This document shows positions 1 through 5,271 of a stretch of DNA of 9,454 nucleotides, piece after piece; positions within the stretch are counted from its first letter, which is position 1; every line of letters starts with the position of its first letter. Under the pieces are notes generated by a model. It saw nothing but the letters and a program-made list of their open reading frames with translations. It ran no database searches and had not been told where the DNA came from. A program made the translations under genes and the position numbers. Where the stretch lies: NCBI GenBank assembly GCA_934662925.1, contig CAKUKL010000039.1, forward strand, positions 1 through 9,454, written 5' to 3'. The DNA comes from an uncultured Oscillospiraceae bacterium. Lineage in GTDB: Bacteria > Bacillota > Clostridia > Oscillospirales > Oscillospiraceae.

Positions 1-29
1 GCACCAAGGTGCTCACCCCCAAGCACTGA
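1..29 (+). CDS. 3' end of an upstream gene (partial, product unknown)
   Basis: The third frame reads T-K-V-L-T-P-K-H and stops with TGA at 27-29. The codons (AAG, GTG, CTC, ACC, CCC) match the GC-rich codon use of the genes that follow, so this is plausibly the tail of a gene that starts left of the window. Eight codons are too few to name a product, and the other two frames also stop soon after. The first twelve bases are also a small palindrome (GCACC-AA-GGTGC), which may be chance. Confidence 0.3.
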
Positions 30-59
30 AAATAAAAACTGCTGTAAGGTGAATCAGAT

Positions 60-491
60 ATGAAAAAGCTTCTGGAAGAATTCAAAGCCTTTGCCATGCG
101 CGGCAACGTGCTGGACATGGCCGTCGGCGTTGTCATCGGCGGCGCTTTTGGCAAAATCACCACTTCTCTGGTCAACGACATCATCATGCCCTTCGTCTCC
201 ATCCTCACCGGCGGCGTGGACTTCTCCGCGTGGAAATGGGTGCTGAAGGCCGCCGTGGTGGACGCCGCGGGTGAAGTCACCTCCCCCGAGGTGGCCGTCA
301 ACTTCGGCAACCTCATCGCCGTGGTGCTGGACTTCATCATCATCGCCTTTGTGATCTTCTGCCTCATCAAGGGCATCAACAAGCTCCACAAGAAGAAGGA
401 AGAGGAGCCCGCGCCCCCTCCCGAGCCCTCCAACGAGGAAAAGCTGCTCACCGAGATCCGCGACCTGCTGAAGGACAACAAGAATGGCTGA
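60..491 (+). CDS. mscL: Large-conductance mechanosensitive channel MscL
   Basis: MscL is a homopentameric inner-membrane channel that opens under membrane tension and releases solutes on sudden osmotic downshift. The 143-residue product has the usual family length. It starts with an amphipathic helix (residues 1-12), followed by the family signature [20 protein letters not shown] (14-33) that opens TM1. A periplasmic loop follows (about 50-80), then TM2 (about 83-105, [15 protein letters not shown]). A lysine cluster (107-113) and a proline-rich linker lead into the C-terminal bundle helix [12 protein letters not shown] (126-137). The ATG at 60 has AAGGTGA at 46-52, seven bases upstream. The stop overlaps the start of the next gene by 8 bp, which suggests translational coupling. 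Nothing in it is truncated or odd. Confidence 0.97.
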   Translation: MKKLLEEFKAFAMRGNVLDMAVGVVIGGAFGKITTSLVNDIIMPFVSILTGGVDFSAWKWVLKAAVVDAAGEVTSPEVAVNFGNLIAVVLDFIIIAFVIFCLIKGINKLHKKKEEEPAPPPEPSNEEKLLTEIRDLLKDNKNG

Positions 492-864
492 TCTGGATCG
501 GAACGACATCCCGGGGGAGAACGGCCCGGAGGGTCAGGAGGACAGGCCCTCCTACACCCCCGCTTCCTTTGAGAAGCGGGCCGCCGCGTGGATGGGGCTG
601 GGGTACGTGCTGTTCGTGCTGTTCCTCATCACCTTCGCCATCTTCACCGGCGGCAAGGGCGCACCAGGCACCTTTCCCCTGCTGCTCATCCCGGCGGCCA
701 TCGCCCTGCTGGCCGTGGCCGTCCACCGGCAAAAGCTGGGCGCCGCCCCCGGCGGCCTGCCAATGACCGTGATCATCATCATCGTGTGCATTGCCGCCGT
801 GGTCATTGGCCTGCTCACCGGCGGGCCCGCCCTCGTCCACGCCATCGCCAATGCCTACGCCTGA
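484..864 (+). CDS. Small three-helix membrane protein, function unknown
   Basis: I do not recognise a family. The 126-residue product has a hydrophilic, acidic and proline-containing N-terminus (residues 1-30) and three predicted membrane helices: about 36-54 (ending FLITFAIF), 64-81 ([17 protein letters not shown]) and 94-113 ([18 protein letters not shown]). No enzymatic motif is visible. The ATG lies inside the last codons of mscL (overlap 484-491), with AAGGA at 471-475 eight bases upstream. This favours a real, co-translated gene. The stop is 12 bases before the rsmG start, so mscL, this gene and rsmG read as one compact run. A partner or membrane accessory of MscL is possible from position only. 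GC-rich third codon positions match its neighbours. Confidence 0.8.
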   Translation: MADLDRNDIPGENGPEGQEDRPSYTPASFEKRAAAWMGLGYVLFVLFLITFAIFTGGKGAPGTFPLLLIPAAIALLAVAVHRQKLGAAPGGLPMTVIIIIVCIAAVVIGLLTGGPALVHAIANAYA

Positions 865-876
865 CCGGGAGGAGCC

Positions 877-1590
877 ATGAAGGAACTGATCAGAACGGGC
901 CTTGACCGGCTGGACCTCTCCCCTTCCGTCCCGGAAAATGCGGCGGAGCTGCTGGAGCGCTACGGACAGACCCTCATCGAGAAAAACAAGGTCATGAACC
1001 TCACCGCCATCACCGAGCCGAAGGACGTGGCCACCCTCCACATGCTGGACTGCGCCCCCCTGCTGGACTGCGCCCGGCTGGAGGGCAAGACCCTCATCGA
1101 CGTGGGCACCGGCGCGGGCTTTCCCGGCATGGTGCTGAAAATTCTGGTGCCCAGCCTGAACGTCACCCTACTGGACAGTCTGCAAAAGCGACTGGACTGG
1201 CTGGACGAGGTGGCGGCGGACCTGTCCCTCACCGGCGTGCGCACCATCCACGGCCGGGCGGAGGAGGCGGGACAGGCCCCTGCGCTCCGGGAGCAGTTCG
1301 ACTTCGCCACCGCCCGGGCGGTGGCCGACCTGCGGCTGCTGTGCGAGATGTGTCTACCCTTCGTCAAGGTAGGCGGGCGGTTCCTCGCCATGAAGAGCAC
1401 GGAATGCGGCGAGGAACTGGAATATTCTTCCTCCGCTATTGAGACGCTGGGCGGAAAACTGGTGGGCTGCTACGACTACGCTATCCCCTTTACGGACGTA
1501 ACCCATCGCGTGGCAGTTATTGAGAAAATTTCCAAAACCCCGGTTAAATACCCCCGCAGATGGGCTAAAATGCAGAAGGAACCCCTCTGA
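877..1590 (+). CDS. rsmG: 16S rRNA (guanine-N7) methyltransferase RsmG (GidB)
   Basis: RsmG uses S-adenosylmethionine to methylate N7 of G527 (E. coli numbering) in the 530 loop of 16S rRNA; in many bacteria its loss gives low-level streptomycin resistance. The 237-residue product has the usual family length. Seen in order: the N-terminal segment NKVMNLTAIT (37-46), the SAM-binding motif I DVGTGAGFPG (75-84), the acidic post-I strand LLDSLQKRLDWL (98-109), the ARAV segment typical of the family, and MKS after the KVGGRFLAMK strand. The C-terminus ends in KEPL, like the usual KxPL ending. The ATG at 877 has a strong GGGAGGAG at 867-874. The gene is 12 bp downstream of the small membrane protein. 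A separate promoter follows it, so the transcript may end or weaken here; I see no strong terminator. Confidence 0.96.
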   Translation: MKELIRTGLDRLDLSPSVPENAAELLERYGQTLIEKNKVMNLTAITEPKDVATLHMLDCAPLLDCARLEGKTLIDVGTGAGFPGMVLKILVPSLNVTLLDSLQKRLDWLDEVAADLSLTGVRTIHGRAEEAGQAPALREQFDFATARAVADLRLLCEMCLPFVKVGGRFLAMKSTECGEELEYSSSAIETLGGKLVGCYDYAIPFTDVTHRVAVIEKISKTPVKYPRRWAKMQKEPL

Positions 1591-1636
1591 AACCGCAAAA
1601 CCCGCAAGTTTTTTAAGCGTTTTGGCTAAAAAAATA

Positions 1637-1665
1637 TTGATAGCCTTGGTAGTTTATGATATACT
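1637..1665 (+). promoter_or_regulatory. Sigma-A promoter for the MinD-like/mgsA-like unit
   Basis: TTGATA (1637-1642) and TATACT (1660-1665) are separated by 17 bp, and the -10 is preceded by TGA, an extended -10 element. The expected start of transcription is near 1672, only about 20 bases before the ATG at 1691. That leaves an untranslated leader little longer than the GGGAGG ribosome binding site (1676-1681). The stretch is AT-rich in an otherwise GC-rich region. Both boxes are close to consensus; the transcription start itself is inferred. Confidence 0.75.
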
Positions 1666-1690
1666 TCTGATGATTGGGAGGAAATGCGCT

Positions 1691-2425
1691 ATGGGAACCG
1701 CCATCATGGTCACGTCCGGCAAGGGCGGGACCGGTAAAACCTCCGTGACGGCGGGCGTGTCCTCCTGTCTGGCCGCGCTGGGGCACCGGGTGCTGTGCGT
1801 CGATCTGGACATCGGCCTGCGGAATCTGGACATCGCGCTGGGGCTGGACGACCGGGCGGTCATGGACTTCACCGACGTGATGGAGCTGCGCTGCCCCCTC
1901 CTCACCGCCGTGACGGAGCACCCGGACATCCACGGGCTGTATCTGCTCACCGCCCCCCTCACCCTCATTGACCCGGACATCAACGGCTTCTGCCGGATGA
2001 TGGACGAGGCCAGGGAGTATTTCGACTACATCTTTATGGACTCCCCCGCCGGGCTGGGCGACGGCTTTCAGCTGGCCATGGCCGCGGCGGACCGGGCCAT
2101 CGTCGTCTCCGCCACCGACCCCGCCGCCTTGCGGGACGCCCAGCGCACCGTGACGGAGCTTCTCCCCCGGATCCGCGAGATCCATCTGGTGATGAACCGG
2201 GTGCAGCCCAAACTCATGCGTCAGCTGCGCACCTCCATCGACCACGCCATGGACACCGCCGGCCTGCCCCTGCTGGGTATCATCCCGGAGGACCGTCAGG
2301 TGACGGTGGCCGCGGGACAGGGCACCCCGTTGGTGCTGTATACCCACAAGGGCGCGGCCGTCTCCTATCTCAATATCGCCCGGCGCCTGCTGGGCACCAA
2401 AGTCCCCCTGATGCGAATTCATTGA
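1691..2425 (+). CDS. MinD/ParA-family ATPase lacking a membrane-targeting tail
   Basis: This is a deviant-Walker P-loop ATPase of the MinD/ParA group, which positions division or other cargo by ATP-dependent dimerisation. Visible motifs are the Walker A' GKGGTGKT (10-17, signature lysines 11 and 16), the switch I segment DLDIGLRNLDIALGL (38-52, almost identical to MinD), switch II/Walker B FMDSPAGLG (115-123), and the adenine-contact VMNR (167-170). The start at 1691 has GGGAGG nine bases upstream and fits the promoter; a longer frame back to 1520 would overlap rsmG and add 57 unrelated residues. The 244-residue protein ends in RLLGTKVPLMRIH, where MinD continues into an amphipathic membrane-targeting helix (compare E. 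coli GFLKRLFGG). No minC or minE is adjacent, so I leave the symbol empty. It is a MinD paralogue or lineage-specific ParA; its cargo is unknown. Confidence 0.9.
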   Translation: MGTAIMVTSGKGGTGKTSVTAGVSSCLAALGHRVLCVDLDIGLRNLDIALGLDDRAVMDFTDVMELRCPLLTAVTEHPDIHGLYLLTAPLTLIDPDINGFCRMMDEAREYFDYIFMDSPAGLGDGFQLAMAAADRAIVVSATDPAALRDAQRTVTELLPRIREIHLVMNRVQPKLMRQLRTSIDHAMDTAGLPLLGIIPEDRQVTVAAGQGTPLVLYTHKGAAVSYLNIARRLLGTKVPLMRIH

Positions 2426-2439
2426 CCGTATGACGGTCA
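2423..2439 (+). repeat. Short perfect hairpin between the ATPase stop and mgsA-like start
   Basis: TGACCGT (2423-2429) and ACGGTCA (2433-2439) form a perfect 7-bp inverted repeat with the loop ATG. The left arm contains the TGA stop of the ATPase gene. The loop ATG (2430) is in frame with the downstream gene but lacks its own ribosome binding site. The hairpin ends just before GGAAGGA (2444-2450), so it could affect re-initiation; this is inference. Confidence 0.45.
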
Positions 2440-2456
2440 GAAAGGAAGGATTCCCC

Positions 2457-2873
2457 GTGAATATTGCCCTGATGAGCCACGACAACAAGAAAGAGCTGAT
2501 GGTGCAGTTCTGTATTGCCTATTGCGGCATCCTTTCCAAACACACCGTCTGCGCCACCAACCGCACCGGCAAGCTGGTCGCCGAGGCCACCGGCCTGCCC
2601 GTTCAGCTGTTCCTCTCCCACGCCCACGGCGGCAGCCAGCAGATCGGCGCGCGCATCTCCTATGAGGAGATCGACATGGTCATTTTCTTCAACGACCCCC
2701 ACTCCAACGAGCTGGACGACGACCTGAACTACATCGCCAAGCTGTGCGACCAGCACAACGTCCCCATCGCCACCAACGCCGCCACCGCCGAGATGCTCAT
2801 CCACGGCTTGGCCCGGGGCGATCTGGACTGGCGTGACATTATCAACCCCAAAAAGACCCCGCTGAAGGTCTGA
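2457..2873 (+). CDS. Methylglyoxal synthase-like protein with altered active site
   Basis: MgsA converts dihydroxyacetone phosphate to methylglyoxal and phosphate in the cytosol, as a bypass of lower glycolysis. The 138-residue product has the family length and fold markers: HDNKK (8-12), ATxxTG (33-38), QQIGARI (61-67), IFFNDP (76-81) and VPIATNAATAE (102-112). Against remembered E. coli and B. subtilis sequences, key positions differ. The catalytic Asp71 of GGDQQ is Ser60 (GGSQQ), phosphate-loop Gly66 is His55, Thr47 is Arg36, and His98 appears lost in a one-residue gap. Equivalents of His19, Asp20, Lys23 and Asp91 remain. I chose GTG at 2457, six bases after GGAAGGA; an ATG at 2430 would add nine residues without a binding site. 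It follows the MinD-like gene by 31 bp and is probably co-transcribed. Activity is doubtful, so I give no symbol. Confidence 0.85.
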   Translation: MNIALMSHDNKKELMVQFCIAYCGILSKHTVCATNRTGKLVAEATGLPVQLFLSHAHGGSQQIGARISYEEIDMVIFFNDPHSNELDDDLNYIAKLCDQHNVPIATNAATAEMLIHGLARGDLDWRDIINPKKTPLKV

Positions 2874-2885
2874 TTTCTCGCAAAG

Positions 2886-3168
2886 ACCCGCTGCAACGAA
2901 GCCGGATGAGTACCGGTCCCACCGCCGAACAGAGAAGGACGCCACGGAGCCATTGCGCTCCCCGGCTGAAAGCGTCCCGCGGCAGGAGGCCGGGAAAGAC
3001 GCCGGCGGAGCAGGCCCGGAGACGGGCTCGGTCCCCTTCCCGCACCAGAAGGACAAAGGGCGGAACGGCCCGCGCCGGTTCCGCTGAATGTGGGTGGCAC
3101 CACGAAGTATTGCGCTGCAATGCTCTCGTCCCATGACCTGATGGGATGAGAGCATTTTTGTATTTTTT
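2886..3168 (+). promoter_or_regulatory. T-box riboswitch upstream of hisS, predicted tRNA-Asp type
   Basis: A T-box leader senses uncharged tRNA and lets transcription continue into a synthetase gene when charging is low. The conserved T-box is at 3087-3104, with GGGTGGCACCACG. Stem I can be drawn: GCCGG (2901-2905) pairs with CCGGC (3002-3006). The specifier loop has AGTA (2909-2912) opposite GAA (2994-2996). CCGG (2913-2916) pairs with CCGG (2990-2993). CAGAGAA (2930-2936) is the AG-rich bulge, and GGACGC (2937-2942) pairs with GCGTCC (2972-2977) after a GCTGAAA element. The triplet in the specifier position is GAC (2998-3000), an Asp codon. The bulge is TGGC (3095-3098), complementary to GCCA, as expected for tRNA-Asp (G73) and not for tRNA-His (C73). 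A stem at 3061-3083 precedes the T-box, and a terminator follows. I see no clear promoter, so transcription may also enter from mgsA. Confidence 0.9.
3121..3168 (+). terminator. T-box regulated terminator before hisS
   Basis: A 14-bp stem (TGCTCTCGTCCCAT 3121-3134 with ATGGGATGAGAGCA 3141-3154, one G-U pair) has a six-base loop and is followed by TTTTTGTATTTTTT. This is a strong intrinsic terminator. It lies 17 bases after the T-box and is expected to be disrupted when uncharged tRNA stabilises the antiterminator. Confidence 0.93.
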
Positions 3169-3227
3169 CCGGAAAATCTCCACTATTTTGTTATCAATAT
3201 ATATTTCTATACAAGGAGCAATCAAAA

Positions 3228-4595
3228 ATGGCGAAACAAAAACCCCGTACCCTCTCCGGCTTCATGGAGCTGCTGCCGGAGCGTCAGGTGCAGTTCGACC
3301 GGATGATGGAGCTGCTGCGCCAGTCCTACTCCCTCTACGGCTTCACCCCGCTGGACACCCCGGTGATCGAAGCCAGCGAGGTGCTGCTGGCCAAGGCCGG
3401 CGGCGAAACGGAAAAGCAGATCTACCGCTTCACCAAGGGCGACACCGATCTCTCCCTGCGCTTTGACCTCACCGTTCCTCTGGCCAAGTACGTGGCCCTG
3501 CACTACGCCGACCTTGCCTTCCCCTTCCGCCGGTTCCAGATCGGCAAGGTGTACCGCGGCGAGCGCGCCCAGCGGGGCCGCTTCCGCGAGTTCTATCAGG
3601 CGGACATCGACGTCATCGGCGACGGCAAGCTGGACATCGTCAACGAGGCGGAGATCCCCTCCATCATCTACAAGACCTTCACCTCGCTGGGCCTGCGCCG
3701 GTTCCAGATCCGGGTGAACAACCGGAAGATCCTCAACGGCTTCTACTCCATGCTGGGCCTGACGGAGCAATCCGCCGACATCATGCGCACCGTGGACAAG
3801 ATCGACAAGATCGGCCCGGACAAGGTCCGGGAACTGCTCATGGCGGAGGACATCGCCCTGCCCGCGGAAAAGGCGGACGAGATCCTGAAGTTCATCGCCA
3901 TCAAGGGCGGTAATGCCGCGGTGCTGGCCGCGCTGGAGGGCTACCGCGGTCGGGACGAGCTGTTCGATCAGGGCCTCACAGAGCTGAACACCGTGGTGAA
4001 ATATCTGGCGGACTTCGGCGTGCCCGAAGAGAATTTCGCCGTAGACCTCACCATCGCCCGGGGCCTTGACTACTACACCGGCACCGTCTACGAGACCACC
4101 ATGCTGGACCACCCGGAGATCGGTTCCATCTGTTCCGGTGGTCGGTATGATAACCTTGCGGAATATTACACCGACAAACAACTCCCCGGCGTCGGAATTT
4201 CCATCGGTCTGACCCGTCTGTTCTTCGTTCTGGAGGATCAGAAGTACCTCAACGACAAAATGCTCACCGCCCCCGCCGACGTGCTCATCCTGCCCATGAC
4301 CGAGGATCTGGCCCCCGCCATCTCCTTCGCCACCCGGCTGCGGCTGGCGGGCGTCCGGGCCCAGCTCTATACCGAGCAGAAGAAGTTCAAGCAGAAAATG
4401 GCCTATGCCGACAAGATTGGCGTGCCGTACACCGCCTTCCTTGGCGAGGACGAGGTGCAGCAGGGCGCGGTGTCCGTCAAGGACATGTCCAGCGGTCAGC
4501 AGATCACCGTCCCCGTGGACGAGGCCGTGGCCAGCATCCGCTCCGCCATCGAGGACCGCACGCGGGATGTGAAGCCTATTGAAGAGCCGCAATGA
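3228..4595 (+). CDS. hisS: Histidyl-tRNA synthetase (HisRS), eukaryote-like subtype
   Basis: HisRS is a dimeric class II synthetase that charges tRNA-His with histidine in the cytosol. The 455-residue product carries the catalytic core and then a C-terminal anticodon-binding domain (about 350-440, starting DVLILPM). Motif 2 is YRGERAQRGRFREFYQ (109-124), the histidine-specific motif is ARGLDYYTGTVYE (277-289), and motif 3 is GVGISIGLTRL (321-331). The segment LSLRFDLTVPLAKYVA (75-90) followed by FRRFQIGKVYRGER is closer to what I recall from eukaryotic and Bacteroidetes HisRS than to typical Bacillota HisRS (LxLRPExT type). The ATG at 3228 has AAGGAG at 3213-3218. It sits 60 bp after the T-box terminator and is its direct target. 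The C-terminal 20 residues are charged and loosely conserved. Confidence 0.97.
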   Translation: MAKQKPRTLSGFMELLPERQVQFDRMMELLRQSYSLYGFTPLDTPVIEASEVLLAKAGGETEKQIYRFTKGDTDLSLRFDLTVPLAKYVALHYADLAFPFRRFQIGKVYRGERAQRGRFREFYQADIDVIGDGKLDIVNEAEIPSIIYKTFTSLGLRRFQIRVNNRKILNGFYSMLGLTEQSADIMRTVDKIDKIGPDKVRELLMAEDIALPAEKADEILKFIAIKGGNAAVLAALEGYRGRDELFDQGLTELNTVVKYLADFGVPEENFAVDLTIARGLDYYTGTVYETTMLDHPEIGSICSGGRYDNLAEYYTDKQLPGVGISIGLTRLFFVLEDQKYLNDKMLTAPADVLILPMTEDLAPAISFATRLRLAGVRAQLYTEQKKFKQKMAYADKIGVPYTAFLGEDEVQQGAVSVKDMSSGQQITVPVDEAVASIRSAIEDRTRDVKPIEEPQ

Positions 4596-4600
4596 TCTCT

Positions 4601-4692
4601 TTCGCCGTTACTCCGACGAAGCGGAGTGGTGCGTCCTGCGGACGCTCCGCTGGGGTGACTTTTCGTTCGTGCGAAAAGTCACCAAAAGCACG
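4601..4692 (+). repeat. Left inverted end of the hisS-aspS element, three hairpins
   Basis: Three stems lie side by side. ACTCCG (4610-4615) pairs with CGGAGT (4622-4627). GCGGA plus GCGTCC (4621-4636) pairs with GGACGC plus TCCGC (4640-4650). GGTGACTTTTCG (4654-4665) pairs with CGAAAAGTCACC (4672-4683) around a six-base loop. The first two stems share bases and exclude each other. Confidence 0.55.
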
Positions 4693-4729
4693 CACAGGGG
4701 ATAATCCCCTGTGTACCCCTTAGTGGGGT
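4693..4729. repeat. Two G/C-run hairpins inside the element
   Basis: CACAGGGGA (4693-4701) and TCCCCTGTG (4705-4713) form a 9-bp perfect inverted repeat around TAA. ACCCC (4715-4719) and GGGGT (4725-4729) form a second stem directly after it. The CCCC and GGGG runs could also pair across the two hairpins. Neither is followed by a T-tract, so they are not intrinsic terminators. Confidence 0.5.
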
Positions 4730-5000
4730 CTGGTGTAATCTTGTTTCTACCATGCCGCAGAAGTTTTTCCGACTACTTTATTAAGACGCACTGCTTCTAT
4801 TTCCGCTGCCGCTGCGCTGGTGTGGACTTGAAGAAAATGCGCTCAGTAGAGCGCCGCACCCACAAGCGAACCAACAGTGTAGGCGCTTATCGACGGCCTG
4901 GAAATCTATAACAATCACCATTGAAGCGGCAGCGGGAAACAGCGGCTTCATGTGTCCTGTTACCCCGCGCCGGTAATAGAACGTCGCACTACTTGCTTGC

Positions 5001-5023
5001 GCCCCCGTAAAAGCGGGGGTTTT
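5001..5023 (+). terminator. Possible weak terminator inside the element
   Basis: CCCCCG (5002-5007) pairs with CGGGGG (5014-5019) around TAAAAG, followed by TTTT and then CAGGGGG. The stem is short but very GC-rich and the T-tract is only four long. A second GGGGG run (5026-5030) competes for the same C run. If it works, it would separate aspS from the hisS transcript. Confidence 0.4.
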
Positions 5024-5094
5024 CAGGGGGAAAATACTATGAGCGAGGGCACGACCCTCAGTGCCCGATGTCGAATCCGTATTTTCGCCCTGAA

Positions 5095-5176
5095 CCTGTT
5101 TTTGGTTACTTTTTGCAGGAGCAAAAAGTAACTCGCCGTCAGGCGAAACCTGACCTCTCGCCGAGGCAACGGCGAA
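5095..5176 (-). repeat. Right inverted end of the hisS-aspS element, three hairpins
   Basis: GTTACTTTTTGC (5105-5116) pairs with GCAAAAAGTAAC (5121-5132) around AGGA, 12 bp perfect. TCGCC (5134-5138) pairs with GGCGA (5142-5146). TCGCCG (5158-5163) pairs with CGGCGA (5170-5175). TCAGG (5140-5144) with CCTGA (5149-5153) is an alternative to the middle stem. Read on the minus strand it mirrors the left end in order and in part in sequence. Confidence 0.55.
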
Positions 5177-5271
5177 TTCGAAAAGGCCCTAGGGCCTTCA
5201 CCCTTTAGCCTTTTATTTCTTTTTCAAAAAGGAATTTTTGAAATCAAAAATCATTTTTGGAGTTGATATTT
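5177..5271 (+). promoter_or_regulatory. AT-rich, hairpin-rich aspS leader
   Basis: Directly before aspS lie a perfect 16-base palindrome, AAGGCCCTAGGGCCTT (5183-5198), and then alternating complementary segments: TTTCAAAAA (5222-5230), TTTTTGAAA (5235-5243), TCAAAAA (5244-5250) and ATTTTTG (5253-5259). Segments 1 and 2 pair with a GGAA loop over 9 bp; 2 with 3 or 3 with 4 are alternatives. The fourth overlaps the first base of the GGAG ribosome binding site (5259-5262). I find no convincing -35/-10 pair. Regulation by alternative pairing is inference. Confidence 0.4.

Larger units (their letters stand above)
4601..5176. mobile_element. MITE-like element with structured inverted ends between hisS and aspS
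   Basis: Begins five bases after the hisS stop and carries no convincing gene. The outer ends match in inverted orientation: TTCGCCGTTAC (4601-4611) and GCAACGGCGAA (5166-5176), 10 of 11. The inner parts of the ends also match: the 22 bases at 4671-4692 and the reverse complement of 5095-5116 agree at about 18 positions (shared core AAAAGT.ACCAAAA). Each end is itself folded into hairpins, including a 12-bp perfect stem: GGTGACTTTTCG/CGAAAAGTCACC at left and GTTACTTTTTGC/GCAAAAAGTAAC at right. The ends are thus imperfect inverted repeats of about 92 and 82 bp around a 400-bp core. No transposase and no clear target duplication are seen. It could be a non-autonomous transposon, or a structured intergenic repeat of this lineage. 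Confidence 0.5.

Noticed and set aside
1..12. GCACC-AA-GGTGC palindrome at the window edge
   Set aside because: It is short and probably part of coding sequence; its left context is missing.
1591..1630. Possible terminator after rsmG (AAAAC...GTTTT)
   Set aside because: The stem is only five weak pairs and the T-run is interrupted; not enough for a call.
2906..3136. 76-codon frame rich in Arg, Pro and Ala before hisS
   Set aside because: It lies entirely within the T-box leader; the GC-rich RNA stems explain the open frame.
3188..3213. Possible promoter TTGTTA...TATACA just before hisS
   Set aside because: The spacer is only 14 bp, and the position after the T-box terminator would bypass the riboswitch.
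3222..4592. 456-codon minus-strand frame opposite hisS
   Set aside because: It mirrors hisS, arises from GC-rich third positions, has a Gly/Val/His/Leu-biased composition and no domain.
4711..4911. 66-codon plus-strand frame in the hisS-aspS gap
   Set aside because: It begins within a hairpin, lacks a ribosome binding site and has a cysteine- and arginine-rich composition with no resemblance to a family. It lies in the core of the repeat element.
4781..4921. 46-codon minus-strand frame with partly gene-like codons in the element core
   Set aside because: No binding site precedes the ATG, it is short, and no domain is recognisable. It could be a remnant of a gene, but nothing supports that.
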